A stretch of 64,000 nucleotides of DNA from WLWS01 sp965243105 (GCA_965243105.1 CBDEUC010000003.1:1364001-1428000), one strand, 5' to 3'. Counted from the first letter of the stretch, positions 17,222 through 25,966 are shown. Numbers and translations are program-made. The notes: generated by a model from the letters alone, not told the origin.

Positions 17222-17877
17222 CGATAGGCAGCGGTCAGGGAAAGATCAAATGTCATCACTTCGCTGATCATCAGCTGTGCCCTGGCCTGGCAAAGCGCTT
17301 CCAGAGAGGACAGGTCTTCGTCGAATGCCAGGGCTTTTTCCCTGTCGTCAAAGTTCAGGGTCCATATTAATGAGTAATCCGGCGTAGAACCCTCGGCAAG
17401 GCCGGACATGCAATAGTCTGTCTCTGCCCAGCTCACGCTGTTGAGCCCGTCAAGGATCCCGGACTGGGCTTCGCGGATTTCCTGCTTTGAAAGTTCAACC
17501 TGCTCACTGGATGGAAAAAATATTTTTATCCTGCATGGGGCCAACATGGGACCGTCAGTGTCCTCGCATTCACCCGCGGTCATGCCTGGCTTGATAGTGG
17601 TGTAATTAATTTCATCAGCGCCAATCTTTTCCGAGTCGGGGTGCCCCTTTACAAAGAAGTCACAGAAGTCCCGCATACCGGCCGCACTATCAAAGTGCAC
17701 CATGCAAACCGCCGCGTGGGGACTTTCGGAATTTAATGGTCGATCAGCATCACAAAAACTGAGATCGCTATGTCGCATGGATGTGCCCACAGCCAGGGGC
17801 AGGTGATTATTCATGTAGTAGGTCCAGTCAAAACCGGCGCCTTCAGTTGTCGGGTAAGTAATCGTGATTCTATGCAT
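17218..17877 (-). CDS. EthD-like protein, tandem ferredoxin-fold
   Basis: The 219-residue protein starts with RITITYPTTEGAGFDWTYYM and NNHLPLAVG, matching the EthD pattern in which a Tyr/Trp-rich strand is followed by an acidic or Asn-rich motif and HxPL. About 110 residues further a second, more diverged half begins (CRIKIFFPSS), ending in YSLIWTLNFDD, so it is probably two ferredoxin-like domains. EthD was found in ethyl tert-butyl ether degradation; most homologues have no known reaction. It shares its stop region with the convergent DUF3303-like gene. The function remains unknown. Confidence 0.7.
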   Translation of the reverse strand: MHRITITYPTTEGAGFDWTYYMNNHLPLAVGTSMRHSDLSFCDADRPLNSESPHAAVCMVHFDSAAGMRDFCDFFVKGHPDSEKIGADEINYTTIKPGMTAGECEDTDGPMLAPCRIKIFFPSSEQVELSKQEIREAQSGILDGLNSVSWAETDYCMSGLAEGSTPDYSLIWTLNFDDREKALAFDEDLSSLEALCQARAQLMISEVMTFDLSLTAAYR

Positions 17878-17920
17878 CTGCAGTTACCTCAGCTCTGATT
17901 AACCTGGTAGTAAAAGAATA

Positions 17921-18400
17921 TCAGCCATCATGGGCAAGCGCCGCGATACCCTCAGCGTCCAGTCGATAGGTAATCCACTCGTCCTGTGGACTTGCGCCCA
18001 GTGACCTGTAAAAGTTTATCGCCGGCTCATTCCAGTCAAGCACATTCCATTCAAATCGACCACAGCCCTTTGCTTTTGCCAACCCGGCGAGGTAAACAAG
18101 CAGGGCTTTCCCTGCACCGATACCCCTGTATTCCGGGGCAACATAAAGATCTTCCAGGAATAGTCCAGGTCGTCCTACCCACGTTGAATAATTATAAAAG
18201 AAAAGCGCAAAACCAATGGCTTTACCTTCATGCTCGCATATTACGGCTTCCGCTTCACCGTTGGAAAGGGCGCGCTCAATGTCTTCAGTGCTTGCCTTAA
18301 CCTCGTGTTCGGCTTTTTCATAGATGGCCAGGTCAGTCACAAAACCAAGAATAATGCCTGCATCATTCACACCGGCGGGACGAATCTCAATGCCTGTCAC
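17921..18400 (-). CDS. GNAT acetyltransferase, SSAT-like
   Basis: A 159-residue acetyl-CoA-dependent N-acetyltransferase. The acetyl-CoA loop is in YRGIGAGKALL (about 107-117), preceded by FLEDLYVAPE. The segment WNVLDWNEPAINFYRSLGA is very close to that of spermidine/spermine N1-acetyltransferases, and FFYNYSTWVGRPGLFLEDL is also SSAT-like. A diamine or polyamine substrate is therefore a reasonable guess, not shown. It lies 15 bases upstream of nothing on its strand except the EthD-like gene 43 bases later, and 15 bases after the aspartoacylase-like gene, so these four minus-strand genes could form one transcript. Confidence 0.85.
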   Translation of the reverse strand: MTGIEIRPAGVNDAGIILGFVTDLAIYEKAEHEVKASTEDIERALSNGEAEAVICEHEGKAIGFALFFYNYSTWVGRPGLFLEDLYVAPEYRGIGAGKALLVYLAGLAKAKGCGRFEWNVLDWNEPAINFYRSLGASPQDEWITYRLDAEGIAALAHDG

Positions 18401-18415
18401 TTTATATCTCCCTTG

Positions 18416-19471
18416 TTATTCCAAAAATGCCTGCCCGTCTTCTCTTGCTGCGTAAAGCAGGCAATCCATTTTTGCAATTTGCGCATCGTTAGTCACCATG
18501 AAAAGCTTCAATGCTTGAGCTGTATAAAGCTTGTCACCCTCTATCCTGATCAATTCATCGACAACACTGTTACTGTCGTGATCAAGGGCCCTGAAAATAT
18601 TCTGACCGCGTTCACCCACCCAGCCAAGATGAGTACCTTCAGCAACTGCACCATAATTCAGGCGCTCGATATCCGGTAATAAAACCAGGTCATAATTATC
18701 TTCACGAGTACTTGCGTAGGTGAGGCCGCAATCGGCATCCAGTTCCAGGCGAACCGGGTTTTGAACAATATTTACATCCACGCATTGCACATCCCGTGAA
18801 AGGATCTGTGGCTCATTCATAAAAGCCTGTATTCCTCTAAAGGCGAGCTCATCAGCTTGCCTGTCCATCCTTCCACCACATTCAATTGTTGCCGTGGGAC
18901 ACAGGTGATCTGCAATCTCCATCAACGCGCCGATACGCAGGTCATTGGTGACAAGAACATCGCTGAACAGGGACACCAGCGCCTGGTGCTGTTCGTCACT
19001 TGAGACGGCTACCCCGAAGCCAGGTCCTGAACCAGAGGTGTTATGTATATCTACTACGGCCTCGGGCTGTGCGTCCGTCAATATTTCCAGGATTTGTTCA
19101 GCAATTTCACCCTGGCTATCGTCAAAAGGCGCCCTGAAACAACGATTCAGGTCTCTTTTCCCGGGCACAACCCTGTGGCTGAATGGCGGTGTTCGCAAGG
19201 CCGCATCAACAGAAGCCACGATACAAACCACGTTGACTACGGGAGTCGCGCCACTCTTGAGCCAGCGCTGCAGGGCCTTTACCCCTGATGGTTCATTTCC
19301 GTGAAGTAATGTAACCAGTGCCCTGCAACGATCCTGTTGCCGTCCTTTTATAAAGAATGCCGTTGGACCCTGCAAAGCACGCAGGAAGTCTTCGACCTTG
19401 CCATCAACGATAGCGGGATCGAACTTGCCTATGACTTTTACCCTGTTATCCAGTGAAACTCTCCATGACAA
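18416..19471 (-). CDS. Succinylglutamate desuccinylase/aspartoacylase family hydrolase
   Basis: A zinc carboxypeptidase-like (M14) amidohydrolase of 351 residues. Visible active-site parts: HGNEPSG with the first zinc ligands (about residues 56-62), PGKRDLNRCF binding the carboxylate of the substrate, VVDIHNTSGSGPG with the third zinc His, and ATIECGG carrying the catalytic Glu. Family members remove acyl groups from amino acids such as N-succinylglutamate or N-acetylaspartate. There are no ast genes nearby, so the arginine succinyltransferase pathway is unlikely. It follows the GCS2-like ligase gene by only eight bases, which suggests the two act on related amide compounds. Confidence 0.82.
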   Translation of the reverse strand: MSWRVSLDNRVKVIGKFDPAIVDGKVEDFLRALQGPTAFFIKGRQQDRCRALVTLLHGNEPSGVKALQRWLKSGATPVVNVVCIVASVDAALRTPPFSHRVVPGKRDLNRCFRAPFDDSQGEIAEQILEILTDAQPEAVVDIHNTSGSGPGFGVAVSSDEQHQALVSLFSDVLVTNDLRIGALMEIADHLCPTATIECGGRMDRQADELAFRGIQAFMNEPQILSRDVQCVDVNIVQNPVRLELDADCGLTYASTREDNYDLVLLPDIERLNYGAVAEGTHLGWVGERGQNIFRALDHDSNSVVDELIRIEGDKLYTAQALKLFMVTNDAQIAKMDCLLYAAREDGQAFLE

Positions 19472-19479
19472 TGGTTTTC

Positions 19480-20973
19480 CTACAGGGAAGAGGCCAATTT
19501 CCAGCCTGCAACCGGATTATTGGACGCCGAGTTTTCTATCATGCTCTCCAGCATCCTGTGCAGGGCATCACTCCTGGAATGCTTTTGCTCGAGGGCTGCC
19601 ACACTTTGCCTCTGCCACCTTGCACCGGTCTGTCCTGTCGCCAGTCTCTCCTCGATAACAGCGAGATATCGCTCTACTTCTTTATTTGCAACGCCCAGGC
19701 CTGGCAGGGCATCCGCGGCGCCAGGCAGCAAGCCCGCCAGGATTTCATCAGCCGCTTGCTCTTTACAAGAATTCTGCCGCGGCGAAGGCCAGACAAGTTT
19801 CGCTTCCAGGCCGTGCTGTGCAGCCCTGTAAAAATTATATTCAGCAAGATTGAAGGGTATGGCGGGAAGCAGTAAATCAATGTTACCGCGAATGTGCTCC
19901 GTAAGGCCAAGTACAAGCGCCGCATTGGCAACCATGTCAACTGCCGTGGGACCTGCGGGCAATGCACGCATTTCAATACGCAGGTGACCTCCATCGGCGT
20001 CATCAAACACCGGGCGATTCCAGGTCCACACGGAACTCTGCTGCAGGCGAAGCTCGTTCAGCGCCGGGACAGCACTGTTTTTTAACATCTCCAGGGGTTC
20101 CTCGTCGGAGCACACTGGTAACAGCGGTGGGTACAGCCGTACGGCTTCAAGGAATAAATTAAACACGCTATCGCGTAACCAGCCATTTCCAAAGTTCACC
20201 CTCGCCGGACTGTGCCACTTGTAACGGTCAGTAATGCGTGTGTCTATGGATTGCTTGAACAACGGAATGCGGGTTTCTTCCCACAGCATATTGCCAAACA
20301 GCCCGGGTGAATTACCTGCGATTGCCAGTACAAGTGGTGTGGCAAGTTGCAGGGCATTGTAGGTATCAACAAAGATTTCCGGAGAGACACGGTAGTGTAA
20401 CTGGAACGAGGTATTGGCACCCTCGAGGGTAACGTCCGTCATTTGCAATCGAAGCGGATCGTCACCGTTAATATCAACCACGAAATCGCTGCCCCGCTCC
20501 TGCAGCAACTGGCTGACAAGGGCATGATAACGCCGACGATCTGTCATGCATGCGGGTCCGAAATGCTCCCTTGTCAGCGTCGGCAGGATGCCCACCATGG
20601 CGATTCGAGCAGCATGTCCCTCGGCTACTTTTTGCAATGTCTCGAGTTTTGCAATGATGGCCTGTTCCGTGGACAGCAGGGCCTGCTGATGCAGCGAGTA
20701 GGGATCCAGGTTGTATTCAAGATTATAGCGATTTAATTCTACGGTAAGACTCGTATCTTCGGCGTCCGCCAGGATCGCTTCGTTTACCAGTGCCGGCATA
20801 CCCCGCTCATCGACAAGGTACATTTCAAGCTCGGCACCAATGGAAGCCTCGCCTTCACCAAATCCTTTTTCCTGCAGCAGGTGATGCAGGGCCGACAGGT
20901 TTCTTTCCAGCTTTTCCTGGAACTTACGATAATCATCTGCTGCAAAATCAGTCCTGGCAATCTCGATACCCAT
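19480..20973 (-). CDS. GCS2-like carboxylate-amine ligase (glutamate-cysteine ligase family)
   Basis: A 497-residue protein with the glutamate-cysteine ligase type 2 pattern: SIGAELEMYLVDERG near residue 43 (metal/ATP site), DPLRLQMTD and GANTSFQLHYRVSPE in the middle, and HLRIEMRALPAGPTAVD near 330, which aligns with the substrate carboxylate site. Members ligate an amino acid to a carboxylate with ATP; some make gamma-glutamylcysteine, others are of unknown specificity (YbdK type). At 497 residues it is longer than typical YbdK (about 370). It is the first gene of a probable operon with the aspartoacylase-like gene. I cannot tell whether this is the cell's GshA. Confidence 0.75.
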   Translation of the reverse strand: MGIEIARTDFAADDYRKFQEKLERNLSALHHLLQEKGFGEGEASIGAELEMYLVDERGMPALVNEAILADAEDTSLTVELNRYNLEYNLDPYSLHQQALLSTEQAIIAKLETLQKVAEGHAARIAMVGILPTLTREHFGPACMTDRRRYHALVSQLLQERGSDFVVDINGDDPLRLQMTDVTLEGANTSFQLHYRVSPEIFVDTYNALQLATPLVLAIAGNSPGLFGNMLWEETRIPLFKQSIDTRITDRYKWHSPARVNFGNGWLRDSVFNLFLEAVRLYPPLLPVCSDEEPLEMLKNSAVPALNELRLQQSSVWTWNRPVFDDADGGHLRIEMRALPAGPTAVDMVANAALVLGLTEHIRGNIDLLLPAIPFNLAEYNFYRAAQHGLEAKLVWPSPRQNSCKEQAADEILAGLLPGAADALPGLGVANKEVERYLAVIEERLATGQTGARWQRQSVAALEQKHSRSDALHRMLESMIENSASNNPVAGWKLASSL

Positions 20974-21037
20974 GCCATGAGCTTACACCAGAATGAGTCC
21001 TCAACCGTAACTATCTTCCATCGTCGCCACGCCTGAT

Positions 21038-21070
21038 AAAAACAGGACTGGCCGCTGTCAAGCGGCCAGT
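21038..21070 (-). terminator. Rho-independent terminator after the ComEA-like gene
   Basis: ACTGGCCGCT (21047-21056), loop GTCA, AGCGGCCAGT (21061-21070) form a perfect 10-bp stem. On the minus strand it is followed by CCTG and five T residues (21042-21038). It lies 14 bases after the comEA-like stop codon. Confidence 0.88.
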
Positions 21071-21083
21071 CTGTCAGCTCACT

Positions 21084-21356
21084 TTATTTTTTCTTTCCGG
21101 AAACTTTCAGGGAGCTGCGGCTTTTTTCAATCAGGGTTTCACTGATGCCCTTCACGTCAACCAGGTCATCGACTGAATTAAACAGGCCGTGCTGTTCACG
21201 ATAGTCGATGATTGCTGCTGCCCGTTTTTCGCCAATACCTTTTACACTCATGAGCGTTTCCACGTCAGCGGTGTTGATGTCAACGGGTGAAGCCGCGATA
21301 CAGAAAAGGGGTAAGGCCAGTAAAAATGAAAGAACTACATTGCGAGGTATATTCAT
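21084..21356 (-). CDS. ComEA-like helix-hairpin-helix protein
   Basis: A 90-residue secreted protein. It has a signal peptide (VVLSFLLALPLFCIA), then the ComEA repeat: PVDINTADVETLMSVKGIGE and KRAAAIIDYREQHGLFNSVD, with a second HhH around DLVDVKGISETLIEK, and a basic end. The family binds DNA in the periplasm; ComEA is the uptake receptor in competence, though many short gammaproteobacterial homologues have no tested role. The start is set by AAGGAG eight bases before the ATG at 21356. It is monocistronic, with its own terminator and a 122-base gap to the exporter operon. Confidence 0.88.
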   Translation of the reverse strand: MNIPRNVVLSFLLALPLFCIAASPVDINTADVETLMSVKGIGEKRAAAIIDYREQHGLFNSVDDLVDVKGISETLIEKSRSSLKVSGKKK

Positions 21357-21478
21357 ATCTATCTCCTTATAGAAATGTGGTAATAAAATTACTCTTGCTC
21401 CATGCAACCCTAATGCTAAACAATTTACGGGTTATTGAAAACCTCCCGTGACACTGTTATCGCGCAGGACCTGGTTAG

Positions 21479-22951
21479 CTAGTTACCGTCAAGTAAGTCG
21501 TCGCTGATGCCAAGGCTGTCGAGGTTAGCCGTTGCTGCATCGAAGTTTACCTGGGCAATTTCCCTCTGTAGCCCGGCAAGAAAATAACGGATCTCCGCTT
21601 CCGCGGCAGTGTTCTCCCTGATATTTACCAGGAAGTAATCACTTGCTCCCTTGATAAAGCGCCTGACCTCGGCTTCCCGTAATGCCCGCGCCTGATCAAC
21701 CTCGTTCTGGGCGAGCCTGAGCAGGTCTTCCGCGGTTTTCAGGTCCACCAGTATGTTCCTGACTTCAACCTGTATCTTGTCTTCCATCAGGCGTTCCTGT
21801 TGCTTCAGGGCATTCAACTTCTCCCTGTTCTCGGCCAGCTTGCCGCGTGCCTTTCGCCTTTCCAGGGGTACTGAAAACTGCAGCCCCACGATGACGTCGG
21901 TGTCGTCCCGTGAAATACCACCCTCGGCCACATTTCCCAGTGGCTGGTAGACACCCAGGTTGAGATCAAGGCGGGGAAGCAGCGCATTTTCATTCAGCTC
22001 TATACGACGCATGGCACGGGTGATGTTGTTCCTCAGTTTCCTTAGCTCCGGGCGCACCGAGTAAAGCCTGTTAAGGTTCTGTAACTCGTAGTTCTTGTCA
22101 GGCGGGCCCGGCTGCGGCAGGTAGTCAGGCATATTGGCATCGGTGACAAATAATGGTTGCCCTTGATTGTCCCGGTAGAACAGGGCCAGCTCGTTTGCTG
22201 CCATGGCAACGTCCCTGTCGGACCTGGCCAGCAGTGCTTTTCTCTGGGTAATATTTTGCAGGCTTTCCGTCAGTACAATTCTCGCCCGCGCACCCTGCTC
22301 CACTTCTTTCGCAAGACCATCATTTCTCTTGACCGCAATGGAAAGCAGTTCCCTGTAGACTTCCCTCTTTTGACCCAGGGCCACCCAGCGCCAGTAGGCC
22401 ACCATGGCTTTCTGGGCAATACCCAGCCTCGTCAGCAGCAGGTCAAACCTTGCTCCCTGCACGGCCAGCCCGGCATCCGTGATACCAAAACGCCGCGGAT
22501 CAATTTCGCGGTCCCGTAACAGGGAATAGAGCACGCCGAGATTGAGTTGCCCGGCGGTATTGGTAAAACGCTTGTCCTCGTAAATGGGAAAATCTCCGTC
22601 GGACAACTTGTAGCCACCGTAAACCTGTGCGCCACCCTGGGCATTTAAATAGCGTGAAGCAGACGCCTCGAGATTTTGCCCGTCATAGAAACCTTCTGCC
22701 CAGTGAAAGCTGTCGGCTTTAAAAACCAGGTCAAAGGCACCCTCGGCGCCCAGTAAACGCGCCTCGGCCTGGTTTATCTCGGCAACGCGTTGCAGGATCC
22801 TGGGGTAATGCCGGGCAACCGATTCAAGCACCTGGTCCGGGCTTAGCTTGCCCTCTACATTCGTATCCGGCAGTGTCCCGGCGAACGCAAGCTGCGTCAC
22901 CATCGACAACAATAAAACCTGTAGCAGGCCGTTAAGACTACTCAGGCGCAC
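21479..22951 (-). CDS. TolC-family outer membrane efflux protein
   Basis: Outer-membrane channel subunit of the exporter operon. From the GTG at 22951 the product is 490 residues, starting with a signal peptide (LLQVLLLSMVTQLAFAG). The body has the two-fold helical pattern of TolC/OEP proteins: ARHYPRILQRVAEINQAEAR near residue 35 and NRLYSVRPELRKLRNNITRA, with long coiled-coil segments (LAENREKLNALKQQERLMED). It overlaps the HlyD gene by 14 bases (the GTG lies inside it), indicating translational coupling. The frame stays open upstream inside hlyD, so the start rests on the signal peptide. Cargo unknown. Confidence 0.85.
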   Translation of the reverse strand: MRLSSLNGLLQVLLLSMVTQLAFAGTLPDTNVEGKLSPDQVLESVARHYPRILQRVAEINQAEARLLGAEGAFDLVFKADSFHWAEGFYDGQNLEASASRYLNAQGGAQVYGGYKLSDGDFPIYEDKRFTNTAGQLNLGVLYSLLRDREIDPRRFGITDAGLAVQGARFDLLLTRLGIAQKAMVAYWRWVALGQKREVYRELLSIAVKRNDGLAKEVEQGARARIVLTESLQNITQRKALLARSDRDVAMAANELALFYRDNQGQPLFVTDANMPDYLPQPGPPDKNYELQNLNRLYSVRPELRKLRNNITRAMRRIELNENALLPRLDLNLGVYQPLGNVAEGGISRDDTDVIVGLQFSVPLERRKARGKLAENREKLNALKQQERLMEDKIQVEVRNILVDLKTAEDLLRLAQNEVDQARALREAEVRRFIKGASDYFLVNIRENTAAEAEIRYFLAGLQREIAQVNFDAATANLDSLGISDDLLDGN

Positions 22952-23963
22952 GGGTCTGTCTTTCCCTGAAGTCGGCCGGGAAGTTATTAAACAGGCGCCA
23001 CAGCTCGTAGCCCACGACGACGGTCTCCATCTGTATCCAGCCGCGGACCTTTGAACCAAAGCGAACGTAGTCAATACTCGGCCAGGGATTGAGCTCCGCT
23101 GGATCTTCCTTGACCAGCACCCGGAACCTGCCGTTTGTCTGTGCAGAAGGGTCCACCGCTATCACGATGCCGCCAAAGGTACCGATCGCAACCGAGGGCC
23201 AGCCGCTGAACTGCACCACGGGCCAGCCTTCAAATTGCAGGCGCACCTTGTCACCGATACGAACCAGGGAGACATCACGACCATCTATGTAAAGTTCGGC
23301 AACCCGTTCAACGTTGTCCGGTACAAAGGTCGCGATACTGTCACCCACCTTGACAAAGGTGGAGGTGTTACCGGCGTTTACACGAAGGATGATGCCGTCC
23401 CGGGGAGCATGCACGATCTGCGCGGACTGTCGCGTCAGCTTTACCTCTGCACGGGTGAGCTTGGCAGCAGCTTCTGCCACCACCGCGAGGCGTTCCTGCA
23501 GCTTGATCTTTGCCTGCTCAAAATCACGCCTGGCAGCAAGCCCTTCGTTAAAAAGCTCTTCCGTACGCTCGGCGTCAATCCTGGCCGTTTCAGCCACTGC
23601 ACGCGCTGCATCCAGCTGCGCCTCTACCTGCCTGCGCTCAGCGTCCAGCCTCTCAAGAAGCTGGGGATCGTTATCTACAATTCTCGCAATTGGATCATTG
23701 ACCTTGACGTGATCGCCGTCACGGATGTACCACTTCTGGATACGCCCGGAGACGAAGGCGTTGATCTCCTGCGCCAGGTCATCGGGATTAAGGGCGGTAA
23801 CCGAGCCTGCACCAGCCGTCGTTTGCACCCATGGCACGGTACCCAGGAACGCCGCGACAAGGACGATAACAAATATAATCAGCAGGGCAATGGTGCGCAT
23901 TGGCCGCGGCAACTGGATGCCATTCAAAGTCTTGAAATGCTGCTTGTGATTTTCGTAGAGCAT
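22938..23963 (-). CDS. HlyD-family periplasmic adaptor (membrane fusion protein)
   Basis: Adaptor linking the inner-membrane ABC-like subunit to the TolC channel. The 341-residue protein has a single N-terminal membrane anchor (TIALLIIFVIVLVAAFLGTV, about 30-49), a lipoyl-like half motif around AFVSGRIQKWYIRDGDHVKV, a long alpha-hairpin (about 95-185), the second lipoyl half (VHAPRDGIILRVNAGN), and a beta-barrel domain. This is the HlyD/AcrA order. The ATG at 23963 is supported by AAGGA about 11 bases upstream and lies four bases after the ABC stop; the frame extends upstream but overlaps that gene. Specificity of the cargo cannot be predicted. Confidence 0.87.
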   Translation of the reverse strand: MLYENHKQHFKTLNGIQLPRPMRTIALLIIFVIVLVAAFLGTVPWVQTTAGAGSVTALNPDDLAQEINAFVSGRIQKWYIRDGDHVKVNDPIARIVDNDPQLLERLDAERRQVEAQLDAARAVAETARIDAERTEELFNEGLAARRDFEQAKIKLQERLAVVAEAAAKLTRAEVKLTRQSAQIVHAPRDGIILRVNAGNTSTFVKVGDSIATFVPDNVERVAELYIDGRDVSLVRIGDKVRLQFEGWPVVQFSGWPSVAIGTFGGIVIAVDPSAQTNGRFRVLVKEDPAELNPWPSIDYVRFGSKVRGWIQMETVVVGYELWRLFNNFPADFRERQTRAPE

Positions 23964-23967
23964 GGTG

Positions 23968-25653
23968 TCAGCCGTCCTTCTCGTCATCTGCCGGGCTTTC
24001 CAGTACACGCATGACCTGCCGCTCAATCTGTAAGTCAAGCTCGTGGGTATAACCCAGGTCCCAGCTATGATTTGAAAAGTGCAATATCGTGGTTGCGGAT
24101 TCGTCCTGTAATCTATCGAAAGCCGGTAAAAGTACCGACTCGGGCACAGTATCAAACATCTCACCCAGCAGCAGTACGCGTGGCTGCGCAAGTATCGCAG
24201 CGGCCAGCTTGAGCCGCGCAATTTCACCCACCGAGAGCGGCCAGCCACTTTCGGTGATCCTCGTGTCGATACCTTTCTCAAGCTCAGCGATTACAACTTC
24301 CAGGCCCGTCAATTCTATGGCTTGTAATATGCTGTCCTTTTCAATATCCGGGCGCTGCAGCATTAGAAACTCCCTGATGGTCAGGGGCACTACCCGGGCC
24401 TGGATCAACATCAGGATTTCCCTGCGCAGGGTTATTGCCGGCATGGAGTGCGCGTCTTCGTTACCCAGCATGAAAAAACCACTTTCCGGCCGCTTCTGCC
24501 CTTTCAGAAATGCCGTCAACAGCTGCTTGGTCTCGTAATCCTTTTCGCTGATTAACACCCGGGCATTGCTGGGTACTTCAAAGTCAAGACTGATGCGCTG
24601 GGTGGCAAAGATGCCGCTGGCGTTAACGAACTTGAGAGAAGCATCTCCTGCAAACGCCTGCTCCTGCTTTCCTGGTTCACCATATTCGATGAGCATAAAG
24701 TTATTCAATTCATCAATGGCACCACAAAGATCGTAGAAGTAAACAAGATAGGTGCCAAACTGCGAAATGCCATAAAAAACCACTGACAAGACCAGCTCAG
24801 CCGCAACCAGCTGCCCGAGGTTCAACTGCCCCTGCATCACCAGCCAGCCGCCGAGGCCCAGCAGGATGGCACTGCCGGCTGCATATATAAAAAGGAAACA
24901 CAGGGTCTGGCTGAAATACTGCCGAAAATGCCTCACGTGCTCGTTGATGTACTTCGCTGTGTGCTCATCCGTTCTTGATAGTGCTGCGGCAACCTGTTGC
25001 TCGGTCTTGTAAAAACCGTCCGAGCTACCGAGGTCCTCGAGCCATGCGGCGGTCTCATGCTTGTTATGTGACAGTTCAATCGCACTCATTACTGCCCTTT
25101 GTCCCCACAGCACCCAGACCATCCACAGAAGCAAAACTATGGATATGTTGAAGACCAGGAAGAACGGGTGGTACATGGAAACCACGATAAAACCGACAAT
25201 TGCCTGTAGCAGGACGGTAAACCCACCGACCAGCAAATTTGGCATCATTTTTTGTACGATAATAATGTCAAAATAGCGATTAAACAGCGCCGTCTTGCTG
25301 GCATTGTCAAAATAGGCATCGTTTGCATAGATCGTGCGCAGGGCAATTTCGGACACCATGCGCGCGTAAAAACGACGACTGAACATGTCCATCAGGTGGA
25401 TCCTGAGGGCAATGACCAGCGACGACAGCACCAGCAGTGCAAAAAGTGTCAGCGACAGAACGATGAGTGGAGTTTTGAGTCCAGTATTGGCCACGGTATT
25501 GACCAGCATCTGCACCGAGATCGGGGTGGCCAGCGAGAGCAGGCCGATACCGACGCCATACAGAATGGCGAGATAATAGTATTGTCGCTCTGCTGACAGC
25601 AGCTTGAGCATCATGGCGACAACATCGCTAAAACTGAGTTTTCTTGTTTCCAT
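23968..25653 (-). CDS. ABC exporter-like protein with degenerate nucleotide-binding domain
   Basis: The 561-residue protein has the layout of a fused ABC exporter: a six-helix membrane domain (about 25-310) and a C-terminal ATPase-like domain (about 335-561). The ATPase motifs are degraded. The Walker A position reads LISEKDYETKQLL (368-379), with none of GxxGxGK(S/T). Walker B is VLLLGE (493-498), the Asp replaced by Gly though Glu498 remains. The signature is LSVGE (473-477) and the H-loop His seems replaced by Ser527. The Q-loop Gln418 is kept. ATP hydrolysis by this subunit alone is unlikely. It starts the ABC-HlyD-TolC operon. The ATG at 25653 is inferred from the family; the frame opens further upstream. 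Confidence 0.82.
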   Translation of the reverse strand: METRKLSFSDVVAMMLKLLSAERQYYYLAILYGVGIGLLSLATPISVQMLVNTVANTGLKTPLIVLSLTLFALLVLSSLVIALRIHLMDMFSRRFYARMVSEIALRTIYANDAYFDNASKTALFNRYFDIIIVQKMMPNLLVGGFTVLLQAIVGFIVVSMYHPFFLVFNISIVLLLWMVWVLWGQRAVMSAIELSHNKHETAAWLEDLGSSDGFYKTEQQVAAALSRTDEHTAKYINEHVRHFRQYFSQTLCFLFIYAAGSAILLGLGGWLVMQGQLNLGQLVAAELVLSVVFYGISQFGTYLVYFYDLCGAIDELNNFMLIEYGEPGKQEQAFAGDASLKFVNASGIFATQRISLDFEVPSNARVLISEKDYETKQLLTAFLKGQKRPESGFFMLGNEDAHSMPAITLRREILMLIQARVVPLTIREFLMLQRPDIEKDSILQAIELTGLEVVIAELEKGIDTRITESGWPLSVGEIARLKLAAAILAQPRVLLLGEMFDTVPESVLLPAFDRLQDESATTILHFSNHSWDLGYTHELDLQIERQVMRVLESPADDEKDG

Positions 25654-25676
25654 ATCGAGGGACGACGTTTCTCTAA

Positions 25677-25694
25677 TTACGCAAATATGCGTAA
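25677..25694. promoter_or_regulatory. Perfect palindrome upstream of the exporter operon
   Basis: TTACGCA, AATA, TGCGTAA: two perfect 7-bp arms with a 4-base centre, 24 bases before the ABC start codon. The position and symmetry suit an operator for a dimeric regulator (TetR, GntR or MarR type). No regulator gene is adjacent, so the partner is unknown. Confidence 0.4.
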
Positions 25695-25933
25695 GCTTAA
25701 GTAAAACCTGAATTGGCTGTGCAGCCTGTCCCCCGCGATGGATTGTATCAGCACCATGCAGCAAAAACCTGAGCAAACTGCTACTTTTGAGGCTGATACA
25801 GGCTCATCGGCCAAAACCTACCAGTCGCCCTATATGGTGACAGTGGGGAGTTTTTCAAGCTTAAGCAGCAGTTTTATGTTCTCGCTACCCCGCGGCAAGC
25901 AGTAAAATCAATAATCGAGGCGATTTTTTCCTT

Positions 25934-25966
25934 TTGTCATTAAAATGTAACAAACTCCCGGATAAT
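25934..25966 (+). promoter_or_regulatory. Pho box and -10 element before phoB
   Basis: TTGTCATTAAAATGTAAC contains two TGTNA-type half sites (TGTCAT at 25935, TGTAAC at 25946) exactly 11 bases apart, the spacing of PhoB sites. GATAAT at 25961-25966, nine bases after the box, fits the -10 of a PhoB-activated promoter lacking a -35. Transcription would start near 25973, so phoB is probably autoregulated. Confidence 0.72.

Noticed and set aside
18416..19471. AstE of the arginine succinyltransferase pathway
   Set aside because: The fold and active site fit, but no astA, astB, astC or astD neighbours exist in the window and the gene is paired with a ligase.
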